Assembly (NCBI GenBank): GCA_037576215.1
Contig: JBANDB010000001.1
Coordinates: 930,001 to 994,000 of the forward strand
Reading direction: 5' to 3'
Source: Armillaria gallica
Taxonomy: Eukaryota > Basidiomycota > Agaricomycetes > Agaricales > Physalacriaceae
DNA length: 64,000 nucleotides
Shown here: positions 35,191-45,959 of the stretch, one piece after another
Numbering within the stretch: the stretch's first letter is position 1
How the letters are laid out: the number at the start of each line of letters is the position of its first letter
Program-made: the position numbers and the translations under genes
Notes under the pieces: model-generated
The model's database searches: none
What the model was told of the DNA's origin: nothing
Seen by the model: the letters and a program-made list of their open reading frames with translations, nothing else

Positions 35191-37673
35191 ATAGTACCGC
35201 GCCGGCGCGTCCAGATTTTCACGTCGCTTCCCGTTTCCAACTTTCCATGGTCTTAAATGTCAACGTTCGCAGGAAGCACTACCAGCATGCCTTTTTCAGG
35301 ACAAGGTTATGCAATCTACTCCAAGCAACATCTGCCTTCACGGCCATGTGTGAAAGGGTGACGGCTGCACTCGCTAGCTCTTCGGTATATATCCTCTATT
35401 CAGAACCTCAAGCGGAATTGAAATTGCCAATCACAGAAGAGTGATGAACCTGGGGTCTGGTGCAAGCTTCGTCTCATGTATATCTTTCCGGAGGAGTAGC
35501 TATCAGCGCCAAGATCTGCTAAACCCGGTTAGCAAGCACTTTGCGATGCATCACCCCTTACCCTCTACTGTGTCGGGTCAGCATGGTGCCAGAACTCCCG
35601 GTAACGCTTCAACCACTCTGCATTCAGATGTATGGCCTAGACGCTGAAACCACAAGTACAAAAATCCACCTTTACGATGCGATTGACGTGAGGAATACTG
35701 CATACCTTAAGGTATAGTTTCTGTTCTAGAAGGTGTCCTAACAGTCCCTTTACCGTGCAGGACTCACTCCCTTCTGTTGCACCGTTATCCTTACGCTTCA
35801 GGTTATCAATGGCAACGAATCTGGGAACATTCGAATGAGGATGCACCAAGCTTTGACCCCGGAGGCACTGTCCAAGCGCCCGGCGAAGGCTTGCATGTTG
35901 CCAGTGTTTTCGCATTTCCTGTCACAATTCATCAAGGTTTAGCTGTCGATGCTCCGAAATGCATGCGTTTAACTCCACGCGTCTGCTTATATACGTTTTC
36001 CCCAATCGCGTCGATAACGACGAGGTTTCCATTTGGTTAGCCCACAACTGGGGCCTAGGTTACAAGCCGGTAGCTGAAGCAAATGTTTGCGAAACTAAGA
36101 TTCTTGAAGGGCTTTGGACGGCATGAACGCGGCTTGGAGGTAAGCGCATGCTCCACACACCCGGCATTAACTCATTCTTCTGAAGCACTTCCATTCGAAC
36201 TACCGGCTATACTTTGAACTGCAGATGCCAAACAGAGAGATAAGGCCCGATATCTCCAACTCTCAGGGTAACGGCAATGGAACAGGAACACTTCTATCTG
36301 TGCCGCCTGCTTTAGAATCGAGTGCGCAAGCGGCAGAAGGCCGTCACGTTGATTCTGGTTCGGGGAACTTGGGAAGGATCAAAGTTGAAGGAAGGATTCA
36401 AAACTGAGGCCGACTCTGACCAAAAGCACAATTTACCCTCAATGGGGCGAAGGATCAAAGATACAGCTTTATTCACGCCATAGCGGAGAACTCGGGTTCA
36501 GCGGCACACCACAAGCAACCCCTGGGCAAGTCCGTGGCACCCTGTGGCGCCACAGAGATGAACTTCGCCAGAGCCATCGACGCGATTGGAATTTCTGCGG
36601 AATTTGCCGATGAACATAGACATGGCTTTGTCCGTCTTTCGTGCATATGAGTACTCACCAGTCGTGTGCCGCTTATTCTCTCCCTGCCCAGAGTCACAAA
36701 GGCAGAATAAATGCCCGTGGTTGTCCCAGGCTCGCAGTGTGTACACCTCAAATATTTTTTCCTGCAATATTGCTCGTCGTGCCAGTTTGCTTAAAGGAAT
36801 AGTTCGAAGGCTTATGACGATGCTCTTCTGGGCGTGCGCCGGACTCATGTACTTCTCTTGGTGCTGAGGGTGTCCTTTGACTTTCTTTCCGAGCATTAAT
36901 TAGGTTTCGACGTCGACGGCATTCACCTTGATGCGCCACTGCGCCAGTCAACGAGCACATATGATGCCTGCGGCTCGGATGGATCAGCAGCTATCGCAAA
37001 AACACGCCTCCGCTCTGGCGACATATCTCGATCCAAATTATCCCCCATTTATTGTTACCAGGTGTTCCCCGGTTCACACATTGTTCCGCGCCCATATTTT
37101 CGATGACGTATCTGCCGCTGCATCAACGAAGTCTATCCCTGGCCCGCTCGTCTATTATTACCTGTCTCCTCGGACGTGTAAAGATGGAAAGAGCCCTGGA
37201 AGCCGTGATGACGGTTCCGAATGCTTCCAAGTGCTGAAACAGTGAAAGATATGACGTACCTTTCAGGCATCTGATCCTCGCCGTGTGATCGGGCAAAGCT
37301 TTGTTTTGCCGCCTCTGCATTTCCACCTGGTCCCAATTCGACGAGGATGACCCGGATACTGAAGACTCAAAAGTCGTTTTGGACTCGGAGTGCCCAGTTT
37401 GGGTCGAGTCATAAGACGTGTCATTTCACATTTTGCATGGGTCACTAATGAAACGTGGAGAGGAGTTATCATATTGACAATTGACTTCCCCTTCACATCT
37501 ATTCACATGAGGGGCAACAAGAACGCGTTTTCGGGGTAACTTAAGGGTCGGCCCGCACTAGCACAGGCTCTACAAAGTCTGCACCTATAAAGATCTTTGT
37601 AAACCAACCTCTGAGCCACTGACAGCTGCACGCTCGTACGCCTCCCTACACTTGCTTCTCACCCACATCACCG
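35191..37673. other. Long stretch, no gene recognised
   Basis: About 2.5 kb with only short open frames on both strands and no family-like peptide, no terminal repeats and no transposase signature visible by eye. It may hold decayed mobile or accessory sequence. Confidence 0.35.
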
Positions 37674-38036
37674 ATGCCTCCTGGCGAAGCTACATACATC
37701 TGGGATATTGCCGGGACGAAGAAATTCTGGGCGAAGGGGGAATACTGTGTTCATTGGATTATAGTATACGGAAAGCCAACTATGTACACTTTTGAGTGTC
37801 TCCAAGACCGTAAGTCTACCTGGCTTTGATGACTTGTGACTTTCATACATCGGCCTTACAGACACTATCTCAGAAGGTAGTCGCGTGAGCCATTCCTGCC
37901 ATCTTCGCTGCTTCGAACTGTTGACCTATTTTTATTAGCCCATACCTGGGAGAACTACCGCGTTTTGGACGCCTTATATTCCGAAATGATTATGGGGACT
38001 CCCTTTTATCTGCTACGATCGATATTTCGTATGTAA
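37674..38036 (+). CDS. Orphan small protein (82 aa)
   Basis: Three exons fit in phase: 37674-37809, 37862-37876 (15 nt) and 37939-38036, with introns of 52 and 62 bp bearing good signals (GTAAGT...TTACAG and GTAGTC...TATTAG). The product is aromatic-rich and acidic to neutral (IWDIAGTKKFWAKGEYCVHW, FECLQDHTISEAHTWENYRV) with no signal peptide or membrane helix. I recognise no family. The clean phase of two introns and a normal ATG context favour a real gene, but it could be chance. Confidence 0.42.
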
Positions 38037-38463
38037 TGATCAATGTTCGTCGTGTGGTGCACAGAGTTCTGACTGCCGTTGGTTGTAGCTTTTCCTTGTT
38101 CCGACTATTGAAGATGTTTTGAACCTTGTTGACCGGTCCTTATCGATTAATGAATGTTGCGTGTACCGGAGCTAGTAGGATATAGTGATATCCACGAGCC
38201 TGTGCCTGTCCTAACGATGACGACCTTTTCCAATCTCTACGGATGGGTTGAGGGCTGTCAAGTGACCAGACCTGTATGCCGGACGAGGTTGTCAGGAGCT
38301 ACGGGCTCAGAGTACGGTACCAATATAGCACCGATAGAACGGAAGTTTTTGAAGGACCGGAGGAATCGAGGGATCATTATAACGCTATACGAGAACAATA
38401 ACCGAGTGGTACTGCTTACCGACGGCCGGATTATAAAACAAGAGACCATTTGTGACTGCAATT
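38037..38463. other. Upstream region of the APH-like gene
   Basis: This 427-bp spacer between two plus-strand genes should hold the promoter of the phosphotransferase gene. An open frame at 38154-38486 reads no recognisable product. Confidence 0.4.
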
Positions 38464-39771
38464 ATGGATTCCAGCCGCCCCTTTGATCCCAGCCCCCGTG
38501 CAAAGCCCTCAATTGACGAAGTAGCACTCAAGTCCCGCATTGAGCAACACCTCTCCGACAAGTGCACGGGACTCGTTCCCTTCGAGCAATGTACGTGCCT
38601 AGCTGTTGCCTAGCATGTTTTCAATTTTCACCTTGATGTTCTCGGAAGGCGGGCATCATATGGTAAGCCTGTCTGCTAGGATTCGGAAGCCATGCTCACT
38701 GACTAATTTTCTAGACTTATACTGCTCACATGGGAAAACGACAAGTATTGTTCATTCGAGTTCAATGGTCCATTCTAAAACATGCCGGCTGCGGCTTGGC
38801 CTTCCCATCGGCTATGCGCTCTGAGGTACGCCGAAAATTATGGTATAAGGCTTCCGTTGACTTGTGACTAGGTCTCCACCATGCATTTCCTGAAAGCCAG
38901 GACCAAAATCCCGGTCCCTGAAATTTTATTTCACGACCTGGACACCGATGGAAAAGTCGGAGGTGAATGGATGATCATGGAATATGTACGTCCCAGGGCT
39001 TCGCTATCAGAAAATATACCTTGAGGCGATGCACAGGTCGATGGCGAGAACCTTTCTACAATATGGAGGTCCCTCGATGTGAAACAACGCGAACAGGTTT
39101 GCCTGGCTATGGCGGATGTGTGGGTGCAGATCATCAGCATCACTTTTGCTTCTATTGGAAGCATATACGAGAGAGATGGAGGAGAGTTCGTGATTGGGCC
39201 GATGACGCGCTTAGCTTCGAACCGGAGCACCTCCATCGCCTCGCCGCGGCTTGAGAAATGCGGTCCATTCTCAAACGTGAGGGGCTGGCTACTAGCGACT
39301 GCACGACGCGAATTGGATTATGTAGAGGCGCCTGAAGACACCGACACGTCTTCCCGATGTCAGCATTTCATCGACGGCGTCGTTTCAAAAATCCAGCATT
39401 TTTCCTTTCCGTACCCAGATCTACCTCTCGTCCTCGAGCACATAGACTTTGCGCCACGAAACATTTTGGTGAGTCGGACAGACCCAACGAAGATAGTTGC
39501 GGTCATCGACTGGGAAGGATCACGCTCCGTACCAATGTGGGCTGCAAATCCAAATTTTACATTCCCCCCGGAATCGGTGACGGAGGAAGAAAGGAAGCGC
39601 TTGCTCACGTTATTGACGAACCGTGTAATCTCTCAGGTACCTGAGTGGGAGAGGGCTATAGGTCAGGAACTGCAGCCTCTGCGAATCTTGCATGATCGTG
39701 CGACATATAGCAAGGTCGACCCTAGTGTATTGCCCGCTGCCCCGTATCTAGCAATGTCAGCTTCATATTGA
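38464..39771 (+). CDS. Aminoglycoside phosphotransferase-fold (APH) family protein
   Basis: Five exons (38464-38590, 38649-38662, 38715-38825, 38872-38985, 39037-39771) encode 366 residues of the APH/choline-kinase-like superfamily, a large family in basidiomycetes. Visible are the N-lobe strand RQVLFIRVQW, the helix STMHFLKARTKIPVPEI, the hinge GGEWMIMEYVDGENL, the catalytic loop LEHIDFAPRNILV (HxDxxxxN) and the metal-binding AVIDWEGS. Exon 2 is a 14-nt microexon. All catalytic positions are present, so activity is plausible. The substrate is unknown and need not be an antibiotic; fungal members are rarely characterised. Confidence 0.88.
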
Positions 39772-42115
39772 GCCGCCATACCAGAAAACGAAATATCCGT
39801 GTTTGGAATTTGTATCTCAACTGAGACCGGGAACGTCGGTTTGCGAAATTCAGATCAATCACAGGTCGACATCGGTGCCACCTCGGCCTTACTTCTAGTA
39901 AATCGTCCCTATGCCATGGTTTTGGGCAGTGGGGATATTATTGAGAATCATAACGGATTGAAATTTTCTATTAAAACTAGATTTTTAGGTTTAGCAAGCA
40001 TGCTCAAATTAATGCCCACATTGCCTGTTTCCTTCTATATCATACGGAAAGGTCAAACTTCATACAGGGTTGCCATTGTCGCAACGAATCCCGTACCTTT
40101 AATTCTTTATATCAGAAGATTCACCTATGACGAGCTCAGACACCTACAATCCATTGAGAGGCTCGCAAAAGCAACAAATGAGACCAGCAATACCTGACTA
40201 TCGCCGTACAATCATGAACATAAACTCGCGCATATAAGCTTACAAGGAGGCTGAGTTGTATACATAGCTCATTCCAGCGCTCATAACTCACCAAGCTAGC
40301 TATATCAGGCAAAGATGTGTTGATTCTGAGCCACAGGCGCCATTCAGCATTATGCAAACCCTCTGAGGGGGTAACGGCCAAATGGCGTGGAACGCTGCCT
40401 GGCCCTTCAGCGACGAAGAAGCTTCCAGTCCCGCGTTACTGGTACTAGCTGGTACTAGTTTCTTGCATTTGGAATTGGTGTGATTAGTAGTATATCGTCA
40501 ATGTTCTGTGTATGTCTAACTCTTTTCTGGAGAATATCTCGGCTGATTTTTCTTTCTTGCAGCTTTCTCACACTTGGCGCTCGCTTGCCTTTTTGCGGAA
40601 CAGAGAAGATTTATTTGATACAAGTCTGCGAGCTATCAAAATGCAACGGGCTGCGCCGAATCGTCCCAGTTGCACTACGATTTTCATGCAGAATGTTCCC
40701 AGGACGATACATCATGGCTCTCTTCTCACGAGTAAAGATTGACCGTCACAAGGAATATATGAATGGTACCGACATCCTAGTGGCAGAGTGCACGCCTAAA
40801 AGAACCCAGCTCCCATACTAACATTTACTGCAAATTTCTGAGACGCAGGTCTGGGAGCAGAGACCTTTCTTCTGGGGGGAAGAAAGCCTGCTCTGAGTTC
40901 ATGATGGCCTTTTGCAGGAGTGACTGGACCGAAAATCGGTCGGGTAAACGAGATGAAAAAAGGCATGCCTCGCCGTTCTCGAAAGCTGCGATGGTCTGTA
41001 TCTGAAGCGGATAGTGTGGAACTCGTCGGCGTCCCGGGTACGGATTTTGGAGAGTCGATGAACTCGGCGGACGACGACGAGGGGAGATAGCTACCGATTG
41101 TGCAATGCCATGATGGACGTTGACCGTTTGATAAGGCTGATAGGGTGTTCTGATGGCCGTTGTAAGTGTTCATGTTGCTTTTGGTCTAGGAGGACGTGGC
41201 TAACGGGTATTTATGCTGTTCTTCGAGTACTTAATCTCTTGAGGATAGGAGCCATGTTCGAAAATGTGTCCGCGCCGGCATTATGCTGTCCTTCGGGCGG
41301 TCATCGATCCTGTATTAAGTTCTAAATATCCCAAATGGCGCAAAACTCAAGCGCGGTCAGGCTGGCTTAAGGAGTGAGGAGTCCTCAATCGATGAACTAT
41401 CTATTTCGCGAGTGCTTCCGCGACGTGATCAGAACCCACGGGTGCATTTCTATTTTCCATGACTGGCTCAGATTGAGAGGACAAGACTTGGTGATGTAGT
41501 AGAGGTCGATCGAAACAGATGACATGTACGTACTCTCACAAGTTTTGGTATACTAGTCTGACAGCTGCACTCCCTGGGGCAAAAATAGGGACTGTTAAAC
41601 TGGGCGTTTCCAATGGGTCTACTTACTGAAACAAGGAGGCCATGCGGCAAGCAAAACTTGGCTGCTCATATGGAGCCATACACTCGTGCTGTTGGCTCGA
41701 GATAAAATTAGGATCCTCTATAGACGACCCACATGCGTTGAACAGGTGTTATTTGAGATCGTATTTGCATATTCGGATCTTGACTAGATGGTAACTTTGC
41801 AAGAACGATAGTATGAATCAGGAAACCCGTCGTTCCGTGGGTATCGCAATGGTATAAAAGGTTGGTACACCCTTGCATCTACACCATCACTATAGTGACT
41901 ATTTTTAATAGTCAGGCGGGTAGGCATCCGAGTTATTACGCAGTAGCATCCATGTAATTGGAACAAATGTATTGCTCGCAGTAGTGATTAGATGGTTCAA
42001 ATCAATGGCGCCTTTACTAACACGCACGGAACGGACCTGTGACCCGCCTATGTGTTCAGGCGGTGGTGCGTACACATATAAACCTCAGTCTTCAAGCTTG
42101 ATTCCCATCTGACAT
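39772..42115. other. Gene-poor stretch; one weak minus-strand frame
   Basis: A 125-codon minus-strand frame (41173-40796) starting at an ATG is Ser/Thr/Pro-rich (FIDSPKSVPGTPTSSTLS) and could be a small protein, but it has no recognisable domain. Elsewhere I see no gene. The last 100 bp carries a TATA-like ACATATAAA at 42073-42081, 35 bp before the P450 ATG. Confidence 0.35.
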
Positions 42116-44241
42116 ATGGCTCTTGAAGAATATTTCGAACTTCCATGGCGAGTAGGCGTCAAAACCTTCATGCTACACGGTCTGGGTAGTTACCGCTCTC
42201 CTGCTTGCTCTGCAAGTTCGAAAGGCCCTAATAACCAGAGCGAAAGTAAGCTGCTACATCACCTTCGTCCTGGTGGATTCTGACATCATTGTAGCTGAAA
42301 CACATTCCTACGGTAGGGTCGTCGGGTCTGATAACGTCTTGGATAGATGCCTTCAAGTTCATATTCCATGGGAAGGCAATCATCCAAGAGGGTTATACAA
42401 AGGTGTGTACCGGGTCCCCTCATTACTATATTCGGAATTCGACGATTGCCTTATAGCACTATGAGTCAACATTTAAAGTGCCCTTGATTGACAAATGGAT
42501 CGTCGTCGTGAGCGGCGCCGAGAAGGTTGACGATATCCGGAAGTCTTCGCTCGAGCAGCTGTCTTCTTTAGATGCGATCATAGATGTGAGTATGCCTTAT
42601 AGCGAGGCTCTGTATATTGCTCATAACGGCGCCCATAGCTTTTGCAAATGAATCATACTATGGGCTACAACCTATGTGTTGACCCTTATCACGCAGAAGT
42701 TGTACGAGGCGCTCTGACTCGTAACATTGCCACATGTTTTGCGGACGTCCACGATGAGATGAAAGCAGCCTTTGAAGACAATATACCGATGACTAAAAGT
42801 ATGGGGACCTGGCAAATTTCAGATACTACCCTAGCTGATATTGTGATAGACTGGATTGAAGTTTCCGCATACCAGACAGTTTTGCAAATCGTATGCAGAG
42901 CGAGTAATCGGATGTTCATCGGACTTCCCATCTGTAAGTAAACTATCCATGTCAGTGCTTTGTCCATGCCGACCTGTCCTTAAGGCCGTGATCCCGATTA
43001 TGTCAAACTTAACATTAACTTTACTATCGACGTTTTCGTTTGCTCTCGCATCATTAACCTTTTCCCCAGGATCCTCAAACCGTAAGTCATTCGATCTCGA
43101 TATTGTCCAGACTGACCCCTATCACTTGTCATAAGAATTCTGGGATCAGTCTTCACACCTCGCCGACGTGCCGTAGCCAAGATGAAGAAATTCCTGAACG
43201 AAACTATACAAGATCGGCTGCACCAGGAAAACGCTTATGGCAAAGACTGGCCAGGAAAGCCGGTAAGATAACTCCCTGAACCACACCGTCACCGATTATT
43301 TACTTAAAGACCGACAGAATGTCCTTCTTTCATGGATGATTGACGCGACTCGTGGCAAAAAAGAAAGACTCACGATACAAGATTTGAGTACTCGAATACT
43401 GAGCTTGAACGTAGGAGCGATTCATACGACGTCTGTGGTGCTTACTCTGGACTACAATTCCAAGGCCAACAGCTGACCAGATCTCTGGTACTTAGACGTT
43501 CACGATCGCTCTCTATACCTTGGCTAGACACCCGGAGTGCGCTGAAACTCCGAGCTGAGGTGGAATCAATCATCAAGGAAGAAGGATGCACGAAGGCTGC
43601 AATGGGAAAGATGAATCAACTGGACAGCTTCCTGAAGGAAGCGCAGAGAGTGTATGGTACTGTTGGTGTTTGTAAGTTGGTCCTCAGCACTCTATATCAC
43701 TTTGCACTGAAAACTGCGCACAGTCGGAATGCGTCGTGTCACTCAACGCGACTTCGTTCTTTCGGACGGGATTATTGTTCCGGTGGGCACTGAAATCGCA
43801 GTAGCTGCTTTCGCTACGAATACAGACGAGGTAAACCATGCATGACATAGGCGTCACCCTGGTATTCACTGGCGTTTCTATAGAGGAACTATGAAAACCC
43901 GTTAGAGTTCAGGCCTTGGAGGTTTTCTGACATGAGGAAACAAGAGGGCGAGAACCTCCACCACAGGATGGTCACTCCTAGCTTGGATTTCATTTTCTTT
44001 GGCCATGGGCGACCGGCCTGGTGGGGATATTCAGTAACGTTTCTATCAGTTCTGAAGCTAACTATCCTGTAGTCCTGGCCGTTTCTTTGCCGTCAATAAC
44101 CTCAAGGCTCTCATGTCGTATGTTCTTATGAACTTCGACGTGAAAATGGATACGCTTCCCTCCTCTACATGATTAGCCGGTGATCAGATTCCTGATCAGA
44201 GCAGTAAGATGCTGTTCAGGAAGCGTGTACATGCACCGTAG
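42116..44241 (+). pseudogene. Cytochrome P450 pseudogene
   Basis: Twelve exon segments spell a fungal P450: 42116-42245, 42295-42402, 42457-42585, 42639-42798, 42850-42933, 42985-43081, 43136-43262, 43318-43437, 43496-43671, 43724-43830, 43884-44020, 44074-44241. Recognisable parts are TM helix VVTALLLALQ, IPTVGSSGLITSW, the I-helix GAIHTTSV, FLKEAQRVYG, and the heme loop FFGHGRPACPGRFFA, whose Cys codon is split by an intron. Three lesions break it: an extra G near 42186 shifts the TM helix out of the ATG frame, a frameshift near 43552 follows RHPECAE, and a TGA lies at 44170-44172 before the C-terminal KMLFRKRV. Splice sites are otherwise intact, so decay is recent, or part of it is sequence error. 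Confidence 0.8.
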
Positions 44242-44774
44242 ATGATCCAGGCGAGATGGATGCAGATGAACATAATTTATCCAGATCTTGACTAATCAAA
44301 AGTCGCTGGTCCCTTTGTGTCTTCAAGTCTATCGGGACTGGTTTGTCCCGGTATGTGTTAGTAAAATGTCAAGAACAAGTAGTACGACTTTGTTGAAGGC
44401 AGAAAAGGCCATTTCTGGACCGACATCAAACCTTGATCAAATCGGCATTGGACCGGTTATCACACGGTCCGGATGTGTCTACAGGGTGTCGTTTTGCCGC
44501 GAAGAAAAACTACCGCTATGAGAGGGATATGATAGCTGAAATTTATGCAGGACTCAGAGAAATAGCGCGTGAACTGATTATGTAAGAGAGCTACGTAAAT
44601 AAACGACTGCAGTCTATGAGAGACTAAACGGAAGGACGGCCCGCCGCCAATCTTCACGAAAAAACGACTGAGCCCTTATCTTGACCTCTTCATTTGGCAA
44701 TATGATCTTGACTGAGCAGGTCCTCTACTAGCTACGTGTCTCTTTGCAGCAAACCACCACCTACCATTCAGATT
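44242..44774. other. Spacer between P450 remnant and kelch gene
   Basis: This 533-bp plus-strand spacer should contain the kelch gene promoter. No further gene seen. Confidence 0.4.
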
Positions 44775-45912
44775 ATGTTCAAAGCTCGCTTCATCCCGTT
44801 GAATGTGACTCAGGCCGCTTCCCAGTTGAAGCGATCCTCTCACTGTCTTGTCGTCCCTCCTACTCAGGACGCTGCTATCGTTTTTGGAGGCGAACTCCAA
44901 CCACGGGTTCCAGTAGACAATGCATTACACGAAATTGCCCTTCCATCGGGGAATTACGGATTGAAGAATGTACTAACTGCAACATCTGCGCCTCCCCCTC
45001 GAGTCGGATCCGCATTGGCATTCACCAAGGAATCCTTGTGGGTATGGGGAGGCCGTGGAGGCATTTCTATGGAGTGTCTTCCCGAAAAGGGGGACGTCTG
45101 GCGTTTCAAATCTGGGGAGTGGACTAAGGTCGAATGCGATGGAGAGCCTCCCCAGGAGAGATCCTATCATGTAATGGTGACTTATAATGAGGTACCTTCA
45201 TTATTTTCGTGGATTTATTCCCATCACCAATTCCCGCCTTCAGGACCTATTCGTACATGCGGGCTGTCCCGCCACTGGCCGTCTTTCGGACCTCTACCGT
45301 CTTTCTCTAGCTTTACCTAAGCCTGTATGGACTAAACTGGCGGATGCTCCTGGCCCTGGACGTGGTGGTACTGTCCTCGGGGTCATTCCTGCGCTCTCTT
45401 CCTTCATACGCTGGGGAGGATTCGCTGGATACGAGCTTGGTGGCCCGCTCGACATATACCATGTCCCTACAAACACCTGGCATTCCGTCGACGTTGCAGG
45501 AGAGCAGCCGGCGAAGCGCAGCGTTCATGCCCTCGTTGGGCTTCGAGGGGCTCCGCGAGGCGACGGAACTGTCGCCCTTATGCTCTTTGGTGAAGGGGAA
45601 GCTAGTGATCTCGGACATGCTGGTGCTGGGGTAAGTACCAGACTCAATATATATCTGTCGATCTCACTCAAGTATTTCCAACAGAAATTTCACGACGATG
45701 CATGGGCCCTCGTCAAGGCACCATTGACCGAGTTAACAGAAGGTTGGTCTTGGGAGAAGCTCATTATTCCGGAAGGTAGTAGCAAACCACAAGCCCGCGG
45801 CTGGTTTGCGGCTGATGCATGGTCGGATGGGAAGGTTGTATTTCAGGGTGGACTGAACACTGACAACGAAAGACTCAGCGATGCGTGGATTTTGGAGGTC
45901 GAAAAAAAGTAA
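44775..45912 (+). CDS. Kelch-repeat beta-propeller protein
   Basis: Three exons (44775-45191, 45244-45630, 45685-45912) encode 343 residues with successive kelch-like blades: AAIVFGGELQP, SLWVWGGRGG with DVWRFKSGEWTKV, DLFVHAGCPA with SDLYRL, SSFIRWGGFAG with DIYHVPTNTWHSV, and KVVFQGGLNTD with SDAWIL. No signal peptide is seen, so it is probably cytosolic. Kelch proteins of this simple type are binding scaffolds, and the partner is unknown. The stop codon is only 47 bp from the ferroportin stop on the other strand, so the two transcripts very likely overlap at their 3' ends. Confidence 0.88.
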
Positions 45913-45959
45913 ATATGATAAGAGTGTTAATATCAGTGAAAAAATATACATGTACGCTT

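Noticed and set aside
35191..37673. Possible transposon or retroelement remnant
   Set aside because: No terminal repeats, reverse transcriptase, integrase or transposase motif could be read; left as unassigned.
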